Shown: in pieces, positions 24,663-34,048 of the stretch
Position numbering within the stretch: position 1 is the first letter of the stretch
Layout: each line of letters opens with the position of its first letter
Assembly (NCBI RefSeq): GCF_900215655.1
Contig: NZ_OBEN01000009.1
Coordinates: forward strand, 1 to 63,276
Direction: 5' to 3'
Source of the DNA: Hydrogenobacter hydrogenophilus
GTDB taxonomy: Bacteria > Aquificota > Aquificia > Aquificales > Aquificaceae
Length of the DNA stretch: 63,276 bases
Notes under the pieces: generated by a model
What the model saw: the letters and a program-made list of their open reading frames with translations, nothing else
Told to the model about the DNA's origin: nothing
The model's database searches: none
Program-made: the position numbers and the translations under genes

Positions 24663-26455
24663 CACTCCATCTCCTTTATATGCACCTCTTTGAGCTGTTT
24701 TGGACTCACATAGTCTGGTGCACCCGTAAGGAGGCACACGCCTTTTTGTGTTTTTGGAAAGGCAATAACATCTCTTATGGAGTCTAAACTTCTCATTATG
24801 GCTATTAACCTATCCAATCCAAAGGCGAGTCCTCCGTGAGGTGGTGCTCCATACCTCAAAGCCTTAAGAAGAAAGCCAAACTTTTCCTCTGCTTCTATCT
24901 GTGATATACCTAAGAGTTTAAAAACAAGGTCTTGAACTTCCCTTTTGTGTATACGAATAGAACCGCCTCCTACCTCATACCCGTTTATTACCATGTCGTA
25001 AGCCCTTGCTTTTACTTTGCTTATGAGCTTCTTTTTCTCTTCTATATTGGAAGTTTCTAAGGCTTGTTTCAAAAGAGGTATGTCTTCTTCTTTGGGTGAG
25101 GTAAAGGGATGATGCAGAGCTACAAACCTACCTTCTTCCTCATCCCACTCCATAAGGGGGAAGTCTACGATCCAAAGCACATCAAACTTACCTTCATCTA
25201 TAAGCTTGTACTTTTTGGCTATGTGAAGTCTCAGGTTTCCAAGGATTTTATAAACTGTCTCTCTTTGGTCTGCGGAAAAGAATATGGTGTCTCCTGCCTG
25301 CGCATTGGTTCTTTTGAGGAGTTCCTCTATCTCTTGCTTACTGAAGAACTTGACGATGGGAGAGTTTAGCTTGCCCTCTTCTACTCTTATCCAAGCTAAA
25401 CCTTTTGCTCCAAGGGACTGTACAAACTGTGTAAGTTCGTCTATCTCCTTTCTTGAAAGATTTGATTCTTTGAAGTTTATGGCTTTTACTACACCACCTG
25501 CCTTTATGGTATCTGCAAACACTTTAAACTCTGTGTTTTTAAAGATGTCAGTAAGGTCTATAAGTTCTAAGCCAAAGCGCCTGTCTGGTTTGTCAGTGCC
25601 GTAGCGTTCCATAGCAGATGTATAAGACAGCCTTTCAAAGGGTCTTTTTAGCTCAATGCCCAAAAGCTCACTAAAGAGTGTGTATATGAGCTCTTCGCTA
25701 AAGCTCATAACATCCTCTTCTTCCACAAAGGACATCTCAAAGTCAATTTGGGTGAATTCTGGCTGGCGGTCTGCTCTTAGGTCTTCGTCTCTTAGACACC
25801 TTACTATCTGGAAGTATCTATCAAAACCTGCTACCATAAGTATCTGTTTGAATAGCTGAGGAGATTGGGGAAGGGCGTAAAACTTTCCTGGGTGAAGTCT
25901 GGAAGGCACTAAAAAGTCCCTTGCACCTTCTGGTGTGGATTTGGTCAAAAAGGGAGTTTCTATCTCCACAAAACCGTGTTTGAGAAAAACATTTCTGACG
26001 ACCTGATAAGCTCTGTGTCTAAAAAGGAGGTTCTCTTTCATGCTTTCGCGCCTGAGGTCAAGGTATCTGTAGCGAAGCTTTAGCTCTTCGGATATGTGCG
26101 TCTCTTCGTCAACAGGAAAGGGTAGGGGGTCTGAGATGTTTAGAATTTGTATCTCTTGCGCTAACACTTCGTAGTTTCCCGTCTTTAGCTTGGGGTTTTC
26201 CGTTCCAGGTGGTCTGTTTCTTACCGTACCTTTTACTGCTATCACATACTCTGACTTTAGACTGTCTGCAACCTTGTAAGCTTGTGGGTAGGTTTTTTCT
26301 TCTGCCACTACCTGGACAATGCCCTCTCTGTCTCTTAGGTCTATAAATACTACACCACCGTGGTTTCTAACCCTGTGTACCCACCCGCACAGAACTAACT
26401 CTTTTCCAAGGTCTTCCTCAGATACCTGTCCGCAGTACTTGGTCCTTTTAAACAT
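24662..26455 (-). CDS. aspS: Aspartyl-tRNA synthetase
   Basis: 597 aa class IIb synthetase: N-terminal OB-fold (WVHRVRNHGGVVFIDLRDR), motif 2 FRDEDLRADRQPEFTQ-type segment (CLRDEDLRADRQ), bacterial GAD insertion, and motif 3 GLAFGLDRLIAIM. Discriminating versus non-discriminating specificity cannot be settled here, and no gatCAB genes are in the window. The start lies nine bases from a TATAAT, with no Shine-Dalgarno, so the mRNA is probably leaderless. Confidence 0.97.
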   Translation of the reverse strand: MFKRTKYCGQVSEEDLGKELVLCGWVHRVRNHGGVVFIDLRDREGIVQVVAEEKTYPQAYKVADSLKSEYVIAVKGTVRNRPPGTENPKLKTGNYEVLAQEIQILNISDPLPFPVDEETHISEELKLRYRYLDLRRESMKENLLFRHRAYQVVRNVFLKHGFVEIETPFLTKSTPEGARDFLVPSRLHPGKFYALPQSPQLFKQILMVAGFDRYFQIVRCLRDEDLRADRQPEFTQIDFEMSFVEEEDVMSFSEELIYTLFSELLGIELKRPFERLSYTSAMERYGTDKPDRRFGLELIDLTDIFKNTEFKVFADTIKAGGVVKAINFKESNLSRKEIDELTQFVQSLGAKGLAWIRVEEGKLNSPIVKFFSKQEIEELLKRTNAQAGDTIFFSADQRETVYKILGNLRLHIAKKYKLIDEGKFDVLWIVDFPLMEWDEEEGRFVALHHPFTSPKEEDIPLLKQALETSNIEEKKKLISKVKARAYDMVINGYEVGGGSIRIHKREVQDLVFKLLGISQIEAEEKFGFLLKALRYGAPPHGGLAFGLDRLIAIMRSLDSIRDVIAFPKTQKGVCLLTGAPDYVSPKQLKEVHIKEME

Positions 26456-26464
26456 GGGAAATTT

Positions 26465-26472
26465 ATTATAAT
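26465..26472. promoter_or_regulatory. Palindromic -10 (ATTATAAT) serving aspS and the divergent CopD-like gene
   Basis: In the 25-bp gap between two divergent genes, ATTATAAT gives TATAAT on both strands (plus 26467-26472, minus 26470-26465). Distances to the start codons are 8 and 9 nt, leaving leaders of about 1-3 nt. No Shine-Dalgarno is present either way. -35 matches are weak. Confidence 0.5.
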
Positions 26473-26480
26473 AGTACTTT

Positions 26481-26933
26481 ATGGTTCTGAGAGATGTTAT
26501 GCTATTTCTTCACATAGTTCTTGCTTCTCTGTGGATAGGTGGTATGCTTTTCCTCGTATTGGTGCTCGCCCCTTTTGTCAGAAAGCTGCCCGCTAAGGAT
26601 CAGATTTTTCAGGAAGTGGGTAGACGTTTTAGTTTTTATGGTACCCTTATTGCTCTTTTGGGACTCTTTATTACTGGTCTTTTCAATGTGCATTACATAC
26701 TGGGATTTTCCAACATCTTTAACTTTTCAAACCCTTATACGCTTACACTGTGGCACAAAATAGGCCTTTTTATCCTCATAGTTATAATCTCTCTCCTTCA
26801 CGACCTTTACTTTGGAAAAAGAGCTTTAGAAAGCACCTTTCACAGATGGATGGCACGCTTCTTAGGTTTTATAAATCTTCTTCTTAGCCTTGCTGTTGTG
26901 TACTTCGCGGTGCTTCTCAGGTTTGGTGGGTGA
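26481..26933 (+). CDS. CopD/DUF4149-like four-helix membrane protein
   Basis: 150 aa with four membrane segments (about 7-28, 50-70, 92-112, 125-146). Start FLHIVLASLWIGGMLFLVLVL matches the CopD-like family (LHxLAxxxWxGGxxF), which includes putative copper-resistance and heme-related membrane proteins. Function unproven. Ends 17 nt inside convergent aroA. Confidence 0.7.
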   Translation: MVLRDVMLFLHIVLASLWIGGMLFLVLVLAPFVRKLPAKDQIFQEVGRRFSFYGTLIALLGLFITGLFNVHYILGFSNIFNFSNPYTLTLWHKIGLFILIVIISLLHDLYFGKRALESTFHRWMARFLGFINLLLSLAVVYFAVLLRFGG

Positions 26934-28215
26934 GCCTTTCAAGATCCTTAAAAAAGTCAGGGTAAGATACGGATACACACTCAGGATTATCTATGATAGT
27001 CTCCCCGTCAGCCACAAGACCCGCTATTGAAAAAGTCATAGCTATGCGGTGATCTTTGTAGGTTCTTATGTAAGCGCCCCTTAGTTTTTCAACGCCCTCT
27101 ATGTAAAAGCCATCCTCGTACTCCTCTATCTTTGCACCCATACTTCTTAGGTTTTCTACAACCGCCTTGATTCTGTCGCTTTCCTTTACCCTAAGCTCTT
27201 GAGCACCCCTAACGGAAGATGTGCCCTCTGCTAAGGACATTATCAGAGCCAAAAGAGGAAGCTCATCTATAACAGATGGGATATCTTCCTCACCCACATT
27301 TATCCCTCTTAACCTTCCCTTCCCTTTAACCCATATGTCCGCTATGGGTTCTCCAGAAATCTCTCTTAAGTTTAGATACTCTATATGAGCTCCCATCTGT
27401 TTAAGCTTTCTAAAAAAGCCATCTCTGGTTGGATTTACTAAGACATCTTTGAGGATGAGCTCGGAACCTTCTATAAGAACTGCAAGTGCAACAAAGAAAG
27501 CAGAGGAAGACGGATCTGCTGGACAGTATACCTCGCAACCATAAAGCTTTTGTCCACCTTTTATTTTTACTATATGTCCGTCTACACCTTCCAACTGGGT
27601 TATCTCCGCCCCAAAAAGCCTGAGCATCCTTTCCGTGTGGTCTCTTGAAAGGTAAGGTTCTGTTATCTCGGTAATACCATCTGCTTTTAATGATGCCAAA
27701 AGTAGTGCAGATTTTACCTGAGCGGATGCTCTCTTGTTGAAAAAAGAGATTCCCTTTAGTTTACCACCTCTTATAGCTACGGGGAGTTTGTTTCCTTTTT
27801 CCCTACCATCAAGCCATGCTCCCATCTGCCTGAGGGGTTCTACCACCCTAAGCATGGGTCTGTTTCTTAGACTTTCATCTCCTGTAATGACACTGAAAAA
27901 ATCCTGAGTTGAAAGCACACCCATAAGAAGTCTTGCAGTAGTTCCCGAATTTTTAGCATCAAGGATGTTTGATGGTTCATTGAATAAGTAATCTCTTCCT
28001 TCTATTATCACTTCGTTGCCCTTCATGTGTGCTTTTACTCCTAACTGGAGCACGGCATTAAAAGTCGCTTTTGTATCCTCAGACACAAGCCAGTTTCTTA
28101 TGACACTTTTGCCCTCTGCGATGGAGGATATAAGAATAGCTCTATGGGATATGGACTTGTCAGAAGGCACTCTGATTTCACCTTTTACCATCTTTATCTT
28201 TTTTAGAGTGAGCAT
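26917..28215 (-). CDS. aroA: 3-phosphoshikimate 1-carboxyvinyltransferase (EPSP synthase)
   Basis: 432 aa. PSDKSISHRAILISS near the N-terminus (K20-type lysine and Ser for shikimate-3-phosphate), NSGTTARLLMG loop, and DHRIAMTFSIAGL near the C-terminus. Sixth step of the shikimate pathway, cytosolic. A minus-strand TATAAT at 28232-28227 lies 11 nt before the ATG, giving a very short leader. Confidence 0.97.
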   Translation of the reverse strand: MLTLKKIKMVKGEIRVPSDKSISHRAILISSIAEGKSVIRNWLVSEDTKATFNAVLQLGVKAHMKGNEVIIEGRDYLFNEPSNILDAKNSGTTARLLMGVLSTQDFFSVITGDESLRNRPMLRVVEPLRQMGAWLDGREKGNKLPVAIRGGKLKGISFFNKRASAQVKSALLLASLKADGITEITEPYLSRDHTERMLRLFGAEITQLEGVDGHIVKIKGGQKLYGCEVYCPADPSSSAFFVALAVLIEGSELILKDVLVNPTRDGFFRKLKQMGAHIEYLNLREISGEPIADIWVKGKGRLRGINVGEEDIPSVIDELPLLALIMSLAEGTSSVRGAQELRVKESDRIKAVVENLRSMGAKIEEYEDGFYIEGVEKLRGAYIRTYKDHRIAMTFSIAGLVADGETIIDNPECVSVSYPDFFKDLERLTHQT

Positions 28216-28280
28216 CTTACTAAAGTATTATAACAACAGTTTATAAAAAATTTATGCTCCCAACCTAAACTTGAAAAATA

Positions 28281-28712
28281 ATGGACATAGTAGAGGTGAA
28301 TACGCCAGACCTTTTGGAAAAGCTAAAATCCTTAGAACTGAAAGTCTGGAAAGGACTCAGCGATATTGAAGTAAAAGAACTGCTACAGCACAAAAAAGCT
28401 TACATGTTTAGGTCTTCAACACAGGAAGTAGGATATTTAGTCTACAGCTATAGAAGAGGTAGAGCCTACATTGAAGACCTTGTAATTAGCGATTCCGCTC
28501 ACTTTATACCCATAATGAGAAGCATAGAGAAGATCTTCAAACCCGCATCCATAGTTGCCCTTATAGAACCTCATTTTATGTGGTTTTTCTCACCAAAAAG
28601 AGAAAGGATACTTAAAAATTCAGGTTATAAATTAAGTAAAGTTAGGAGATTTAAACTTTTTGGCGAGGACTTCCTTTATGTGAGGTTAGTATATGAAAGT
28701 TCTTCTGGTTGA
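28281..28712 (+). CDS. Unknown protein, possible GNAT-like fold
   Basis: 143 aa. The middle (GYLVYSYRRGRAYIEDLVI) and the end (GYKLSKVRRFKLFGEDFLYV) read like the strand pattern of acetyltransferase-like proteins, but no acetyl-CoA loop Q/RxxGxG/A is visible, so no catalytic call is made. It overlaps the response regulator by 20 nt and starts the two-component operon, which suggests a linked function. Same-strand spacing implies one transcript through 31542. Confidence 0.5.
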   Translation: MDIVEVNTPDLLEKLKSLELKVWKGLSDIEVKELLQHKKAYMFRSSTQEVGYLVYSYRRGRAYIEDLVISDSAHFIPIMRSIEKIFKPASIVALIEPHFMWFFSPKRERILKNSGYKLSKVRRFKLFGEDFLYVRLVYESSSG

Positions 28713-29373
28713 GGACGAAATAGATTTAGCGCTTCCCATAAGCAAGCTTTTCTCTTCTGCAGGTTGGGATTGTGCGGTAGCCAAAAGTGTGAGCTCTGCT
28801 CTTGAATTGCTTGAAAGGGAAGTTTTTGATGTGTGCGTGCTTGATCTTTTCCTTGGTAGAGAAGATGGGACTAAGCTTATACCCATACTTAGCGATAAGA
28901 ACATTCCCATAGTAGTTTTAACAGTAGTGGATGATGTTTCTGAAAAGGTAAGATGTTTGAAGATGGGAGCTGATGATTATATGGTAAAACCTTTTAATCC
29001 AGAAGAGCTTTTAACAAGGATAGAGACTGTTCTAAGAAGAGTGAAAAACATTACAAAAAACCGAACAATAGTGTACGAAGATATGGAGATAGATCCCTTT
29101 TCCATGACTGTGCGCATAAAGGGGGAGACCCTTTTACTTCCTAAGAAACAGGTAATGATCCTTATAAAGCTTCTGGAAAATGTAGGAAAGGTGACTTCTT
29201 ATAACACTTTATTTTCTTATGCGTGGACTTCTTACGAAGATGCAAGCATAGACGCTCTTAGAACGCATGTTCATAATTTAAGAAAATTATTAAGAAATTA
29301 TGGATTTGACATAATAAGCTATCCAGGTATAGGATATACCCTAAGGTATGAAAAGTCCAAAGAACCTGTATAA
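28693..29373 (+). CDS. OmpR/PhoB-family response regulator
   Basis: 226 aa. Receiver domain with VEDE acidic pair (residues 6-9), phosphoacceptor Asp in CVLDLFLGR near 51-53, and K in YMVKPF near 100. C-terminal winged helix (about 130-220) with the ALRTHVHNLRKLL recognition-helix region. Cognate kinase is the overlapping downstream gene. Confidence 0.93.
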   Translation: MKVLLVEDEIDLALPISKLFSSAGWDCAVAKSVSSALELLEREVFDVCVLDLFLGREDGTKLIPILSDKNIPIVVLTVVDDVSEKVRCLKMGADDYMVKPFNPEELLTRIETVLRRVKNITKNRTIVYEDMEIDPFSMTVRIKGETLLLPKKQVMILIKLLENVGKVTSYNTLFSYAWTSYEDASIDALRTHVHNLRKLLRNYGFDIISYPGIGYTLRYEKSKEPV

Positions 29374-30496
29374 AGCTTTCTTTTTTAACTTTTTCAAATT
29401 CCTCTTACCCATAGGTACTTTTTTTACCTTTAGTTTTTGGAGTTTTAAATCATACATAAATGACTTAGAAAGCGACTACCTTCTGAAAACAGGTGAGAAA
29501 CTCGTAGATTTTTTAAACCATGATGAGGACATTTTTGACAACCAGTACCTGGGTTATGACTATATAATCCTGATAACAGACAGTAAAGGGAAAATACTCA
29601 GCTCTAACAGAAGGTTGGATAGTTTAAGAGACGCAAACTACCTGATAAGTCTAAAACCTATGCCCGGTCAGGCTCAAGACATTGGGAACTATTTAGCTTA
29701 TGTAGATAAATTTCTGTGCGGTACTTCTCTTTGTAAGGTGGTTGTTGCGCTATCTAAGGCAAAAATAGAAAAAAGAGTGAATCTCCTTCTTCTATCTTCT
29801 GTGTTTTCCTCTGTTATAACTGCTTTACTTATAGCTTTTCTGTCTGTGCTTGACATAAGAAAGCATCTGCATGATTATGAGCTTTACTCAAAGGAGCTAA
29901 GGAAAGTTGCCCTTTACTTATCTCACGAGGTAAAAACTCCTCTAAGTATAATACTCATGAACTTATCCCATATAAAGGCAGATGAGGATGTAAGACAAGC
30001 TATAGAAAGAGCCATAAGGCGCATCATAAAACTTATGAAGAATCTAAAGGTACTTTCAGAACTTGAGCTAAAACCTACAAGAATCACACTGATAAACATA
30101 AAGGGTCTTATATCTGAGTTGGTGGAGTTTTACCAAGCTAACCTGTATGCCAAAAACCTCACCATAAGTGTTGACCATGTTCCCAATGTGCAGGTGCTTT
30201 CTGATTACGAGCTTATCTACACTTTGTTTCTTAACCTTCTGGACAATGCGGTAAAATACGCTAAGGAAGGTACACAGATAAAAATAAGTGGAGAGGTTAG
30301 AAACAGCAAACTAAGGGTACTTATGAGCAACATAACTGATGAGAAAAATCGTCTTGATATGGAAGATGAATCTTACGGACTGGGTCTTACTATAGTGGAT
30401 GAAGTAGCCAAAAGATTAGGTATACAGGTGAGCTTTAAAAGGGATGCCTCTCTTTTTACGGTAGTGCTGGATCTGCAAGTAGGTAAAGAGGAGTGA
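29348..30496 (+). CDS. Sensor histidine kinase
   Basis: 382 aa. Membrane segments at about 10-32 and 148-170 flank a roughly 115-residue periplasmic sensor region. HisKA box LSHEVKTPLSIILM (phosphoacceptor His near 197), N box NLLDNAVKYA, G box GLGLTIVDEVA. It pairs with the OmpR-type regulator it overlaps by 26 nt. The signal sensed is not evident. Confidence 0.93.
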   Translation: MKSPKNLYKAFFFNFFKFLLPIGTFFTFSFWSFKSYINDLESDYLLKTGEKLVDFLNHDEDIFDNQYLGYDYIILITDSKGKILSSNRRLDSLRDANYLISLKPMPGQAQDIGNYLAYVDKFLCGTSLCKVVVALSKAKIEKRVNLLLLSSVFSSVITALLIAFLSVLDIRKHLHDYELYSKELRKVALYLSHEVKTPLSIILMNLSHIKADEDVRQAIERAIRRIIKLMKNLKVLSELELKPTRITLINIKGLISELVEFYQANLYAKNLTISVDHVPNVQVLSDYELIYTLFLNLLDNAVKYAKEGTQIKISGEVRNSKLRVLMSNITDEKNRLDMEDESYGLGLTIVDEVAKRLGIQVSFKRDASLFTVVLDLQVGKEE

Positions 30497-31542
30497 TGCC
30501 TTTCCTCTTGTATGTACTCTTTGAATTTGTAGATACCATATTTTCTTCTTTTTTGATCTACATCTACTTTCCCTCAAAAAGCTACGGAATTTTAAGTGCA
30601 AGCACCTACGGCTATGCTATAACTGTAGCAAACGCTTTAGGTTTTTTACTTTTGTGGGCAGGTATGTACGGCATCAGAGCCTTAAATTACAGTTTTTATA
30701 TCATTACGCTTCTTGTTCTCTGCCTACTAATAGGTTTTCTACCTTACAACTCCTTTGTGTTAATTCTTCTTTTTCTTTTTGTGGTCTTTCACACAGCTTT
30801 TTTCTTCTGGTATGAAGTATTGGCAACCAAGTTTGAAAAGTTTGAAATTGCAGTGGGATTATCCTATGCAAGTGGTTTTTTAGCTTTAGGCTTGCTCATG
30901 CTCTTTGAAAGTTTAAATCTGCCTTTGTTGTCTTTGCTTTACTCCTTTGCCTTGCTCTCCATGTTGTTTTTAAGGGGTGTTCCCTTTGGTGTCAAAAGGC
31001 TGAGTTTTTCTCAGATAAAGAGACCTAAGTTCTTGGCGGAAGTGTTTACAGTTTGGATTATGGGTGAGTATGCGGAAGTTTTATCTTCCATGGCTTACTA
31101 TGTGCTCAGAGATAGCTCTGCACTTAATGAAGCTTATATACACAAGCTTTTTGGAATAGCATTGCTTACAGCGTTTTTCTGTGCAATACTTTCACCTTTC
31201 CTGATGGAAAAGCTCGGAATAAAGAACTTTGGGACGCTTACCATCTTTATCATGATGTGTATACCCGCTCTTCTGGGATTTCCGTCGCTTTTTCCTCTTC
31301 TTGCAGTGATGGTAGGTGTCAGCATAGCATTTTACTGGGTATTTTTCCGTACTTACCTTTACTATAGGTATCCAAAGGAAGAGTACATACACAGGTTTAT
31401 GTTTTTTTATTTCGCATCGCACCTGGGGGGGATTTTCCTATACTCCACTTTATTTGAAATTTTTCATAGCCATCAGCTTAGTCTTTTGGCTTTTTCTGCG
31501 TTGTTGATTCCTACACTTGCTTTAAATCTTTTCTTTCTGTGA
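30496..31542 (+). CDS. MFS-like multi-pass membrane protein
   Basis: 348 aa, 10-11 strongly hydrophobic segments, few charges. The ATG at 30496 overlaps the kinase TGA by one base; a GTG one codon earlier is equally in frame. Layout resembles a major-facilitator transporter lacking a segment, but I see no clear MFS signature. As the last gene of a two-component operon it may be the regulated transporter. Ends 21 nt inside convergent ttuA. Confidence 0.6.
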   Translation: MPFLLYVLFEFVDTIFSSFLIYIYFPSKSYGILSASTYGYAITVANALGFLLLWAGMYGIRALNYSFYIITLLVLCLLIGFLPYNSFVLILLFLFVVFHTAFFFWYEVLATKFEKFEIAVGLSYASGFLALGLLMLFESLNLPLLSLLYSFALLSMLFLRGVPFGVKRLSFSQIKRPKFLAEVFTVWIMGEYAEVLSSMAYYVLRDSSALNEAYIHKLFGIALLTAFFCAILSPFLMEKLGIKNFGTLTIFIMMCIPALLGFPSLFPLLAVMVGVSIAFYWVFFRTYLYYRYPKEEYIHRFMFFYFASHLGGIFLYSTLFEIFHSHQLSLLAFSALLIPTLALNLFFL

Positions 31543-32430
31543 GCTTAGCTTTAGCTTAAGCCTGCAAACATTGCAAAGGGAATTGCTAGAGGGTTCTCCG
31601 CAAACCTCACACTTTTGCAAGTTTCCCTTTGAGCTTTCCTTCAGAAGGGGATACAGCTTCCTTAAAAACTCACTGTAAAATCTCAGCTTTGTTCCAGGGC
31701 TTTTATCCTCAAGTTGCGAGAGGTAAAGCTTGTGCTCTATAGATGTAGCACCTTCGGAGAAGGGACACTCCTCTTCTATATAATCTATACCCGACAAAAC
31801 TGCATACAAAGCGCTCTCTTTCTCGCTTATCTTACACAGAGGCTTTACCTTTCTGACAAACCCATCATCCTCTGGCAAAACCGGATACTGCCTTTTCAGA
31901 TACTCCACATTCCAGTTTAAGGTGTTTACAAACAGAACTGCAGACTCATCATCTAAGTTGTGTCCAGTAGCCAGTACTGTGTATCCTTTTTCTCTTGCAA
32001 ATTTGTTCATATAGTATCTCTTTACGCTACCGCACAGAGAACATGCAGGCCTACTATCGTAAGATTTGAGCTCAGGGACGCTTGCTATCTCCTTAGAAAG
32101 GTCTAAGGTGTGTAGGGTAAGCTGGTGCTTTTCCGCAAAGTCCTTAGCTTTTTGTAAAGACTTTTGAGAGTAATCACCTATACCTAAGTTTATGTAAAAA
32201 CCGTCTGCTTGATAGCCAAGTTTGATGAGTGCATGCCACAGGGAGAGGCTATCTTTACCCCCGGACACTGCGACAAGAATTTTCTCTTCCTTTGTGAACA
32301 TGTTAAACTCTTTTATGGTTCTCTCTACTCTGTTTTCAAACCACTCTAAGTAGTGCTCTCCGCAAAGAGAGAGTCTATGAGAGTGCAGGTAAATTTGCGC
32401 CTTCTTACCACACTTTATACACCTTCTCAA
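31522..32430 (-). CDS. ttuA: tRNA 2-thiolation enzyme, TtuA/Ncs6 family
   Basis: 302 aa from a TTG at 32430 that overlaps the sulfur-carrier gene stop (TTGA) and follows GGAGG. N-terminal zinc site C4, C7, C23, H26; PP-loop SGGKDS at 56-61; CSLCG and EECPFSE supply the three cysteines that hold the catalytic [4Fe-4S] cluster in TtuA; C-terminal zinc pair CEVCG/CNVC. Makes 2-thiouridine derivatives in tRNA, notably s2T54 in thermophiles, where it stabilises tRNA. The target position is inference. Confidence 0.9.
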   Translation of the reverse strand: MRRCIKCGKKAQIYLHSHRLSLCGEHYLEWFENRVERTIKEFNMFTKEEKILVAVSGGKDSLSLWHALIKLGYQADGFYINLGIGDYSQKSLQKAKDFAEKHQLTLHTLDLSKEIASVPELKSYDSRPACSLCGSVKRYYMNKFAREKGYTVLATGHNLDDESAVLFVNTLNWNVEYLKRQYPVLPEDDGFVRKVKPLCKISEKESALYAVLSGIDYIEEECPFSEGATSIEHKLYLSQLEDKSPGTKLRFYSEFLRKLYPLLKESSKGNLQKCEVCGEPSSNSLCNVCRLKLKLSSQKEKI

Positions 32431-32636
32431 AGTACACCTCCGGATATGGCATTTATGACCCTTACACGATCACCAGGGTTTATAGTTTCTTCTTCACTTA
32501 CCACCTGATCGTTCTTAACAACAAAGGCATAATCTCTTGAGAGGTTCAGGGCTTTAAGAATGTCTTTTGCTCTGACCTTCTCTCCTTCAAAGTGTAATAT
32601 CTTTTCTTGACCTCTGTAGATGACCTTTATCTCCAT
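32427..32636 (-). CDS. ttuB: Ubiquitin-like sulfur carrier (TtuB/ThiS/MoaD family)
   Basis: 69 aa beta-grasp protein ending ISGGVL: G66-G67 is the site of thiocarboxylate formation, yet V68-L69 follow. Active carriers end in GG, so the last two residues would have to be removed. The GGA GGT codons are themselves the Shine-Dalgarno of ttuA. Neighbouring ttuA makes a TtuB role more likely than thiamine or molybdopterin synthesis. No E1-like activator or JAMM protease lies in the window. Confidence 0.85.
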   Translation of the reverse strand: MEIKVIYRGQEKILHFEGEKVRAKDILKALNLSRDYAFVVKNDQVVSEEETINPGDRVRVINAISGGVL

Positions 32637-32638
32637 AA

Positions 32639-33655
32639 TTATATAAATTGTTTCAGAAATCTAAGGTCGTTCTCGTAAAAGAGCTTTATGTTGTCTATGC
32701 CAAAGTAGAGCATGGAAAGCCTTTCCACACCCATTCCAAAGGCAAAACCTTGATAAAGCTCCGTATCTACACCACAGTTTTCTAAAACCTTGGGATGCAC
32801 CATACCACAACCCATAACCTCCAGCCATCCAGAACCCTTACACACCCTACATCCCAAACCTTCACATATTACACAACCTATATCAACTTCTGCAGAAGGC
32901 TCTGTAAAAGGAAAGTAAGATGCTCTGAACCTTACAGGTACATTTTTCTCAAAAAAGGTTCTTAGAAAAGCTTCTATGGTATACTTCATGTGCTTGAAAT
33001 TTGCATACTCATTCACTACAAGACCCTCTACCTGATGAAACATGGGTGAATGAGTAGGGTCATCATCTCTTCTATAAACTTTGCCAGGTGCTATGACCTG
33101 TATGGGTGGTTTCTGAAGAAGCATGACCCTTATCTGTGCCGGAGAAGTGTGAGTCCTCAGAAGATACCCCTCTTTGTTTATATAGAAAGTATCCTGCATG
33201 TCTCTTGCCGGGTGTTCTTTGGGTATGTTCAAAAGATCAAAGTTATAACTTTCAAGTTCCATCTCTGGACCTTCAAATACTGAAAAACCCATACTGACAA
33301 ATATGTCTCTTATCCTCGTAAGCGTCTGTGTGATGGGGTGCAGAGCTCCTACCAGACTTTCTAAGGGTACGGACATGTCTACCCATTGAGCGCTGAGCTT
33401 TTCTTCTATCTCAAGATTTCTAAGGTATTCTTCCTTTTCTTTTATAAGTTTCTCCACAAATTCCTTCAGGACGTTCAGTTCTGAGCCATACTCCTTTCTT
33501 TTCTCCTGAGGCAGATCCTTTATGCTTTTAAGAGAAAGGCTGATAATTCCCTCTTTTCCAAGATACTTTGCCTTTACTTCGGATAGTTTTTGCAAACTGT
33601 CCGCTTTCTTTATGTCTTTTTCTGCTTGTCTTTTTACCTCTGATGGGTCTATCAT
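32639..33655 (-). CDS. pheS: Phenylalanyl-tRNA synthetase alpha subunit
   Basis: 338 aa, usual bacterial PheS length. N-terminal coiled coil (about 1-85), then the class II core: [43 protein letters not shown] with an inserted [17 protein letters not shown] zinc-like segment, and [10 protein letters not shown] motif 3. PheT is not in the window. Overlaps rplT by 4 nt, the common rplT-pheS order. Confidence 0.96.
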   Translation of the reverse strand: MIDPSEVKRQAEKDIKKADSLQKLSEVKAKYLGKEGIISLSLKSIKDLPQEKRKEYGSELNVLKEFVEKLIKEKEEYLRNLEIEEKLSAQWVDMSVPLESLVGALHPITQTLTRIRDIFVSMGFSVFEGPEMELESYNFDLLNIPKEHPARDMQDTFYINKEGYLLRTHTSPAQIRVMLLQKPPIQVIAPGKVYRRDDDPTHSPMFHQVEGLVVNEYANFKHMKYTIEAFLRTFFEKNVPVRFRASYFPFTEPSAEVDIGCVICEGLGCRVCKGSGWLEVMGCGMVHPKVLENCGVDTELYQGFAFGMGVERLSMLYFGIDNIKLFYENDLRFLKQFI

Positions 33656-33999
33656 AAGGCTGATTTAGCTCTGTTTACTATGTGCGCAAAGCCCTCTGGG
33701 TCCCTCACTGCCATTTCAGCGAGAACCTTCCTGTTTAGGTCTATACCTGCCTTCTTTAGACCCGCCATAAACTTGCTGTAGGACATACCGTGAAGCCTAA
33801 CCGCTGCGTTTATCCTTGCTATCCACAGCCTTCTGAACTCTCTTTTTCTCTGTCTTCTGTCTCTGTACTGGTACTGCAAAGCTCTGAATACATACTCTTT
33901 TGCTCTTCTGTAAACATTCTTCCTTTGCCCTCTAAAACCCTTCGCGAGCTTTAGTATCTTCTTTTTAAACTTCCTTGAAGACGGACCTTTTACTCTCAT
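33652..33999 (-). CDS. rplT: Ribosomal protein L20
   Basis: 115 aa, highly basic. Long N-terminal helix ([20 protein letters not shown]) and [20 protein letters not shown] are the L20 core that binds 23S rRNA and is needed for early 50S assembly. The usual partner rpmI (L35) and infC are absent upstream: an FccB gene lies there. The Shine-Dalgarno is in a hairpin (34006-34020), suggesting translational control. Confidence 0.97.
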   Translation of the reverse strand: MRVKGPSSRKFKKKILKLAKGFRGQRKNVYRRAKEYVFRALQYQYRDRRQRKREFRRLWIARINAAVRLHGMSYSKFMAGLKKAGIDLNRKVLAEMAVRDPEGFAHIVNRAKSAL

Positions 34000-34005
34000 C
34001 TTTTA

Positions 34006-34020
34006 CCTCCTAAGAGGAGG
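34006..34020 (-). promoter_or_regulatory. Hairpin sequestering the rplT Shine-Dalgarno
   Basis: On the minus strand CCTCCT-CTT-AGGAGG forms a 6-bp, 3-nt-loop hairpin whose 3' arm is the rplT ribosome site, seven bases before the ATG. A TATAAT just upstream (reverse complement of ATTATA at 34024-34029) would start the mRNA at about the hairpin itself. L20 autocontrols its operon in other bacteria; this could be a minimal version. Confidence 0.45.
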
Positions 34021-34048
34021 AATATTATATTACACTTTTTAAGATATC

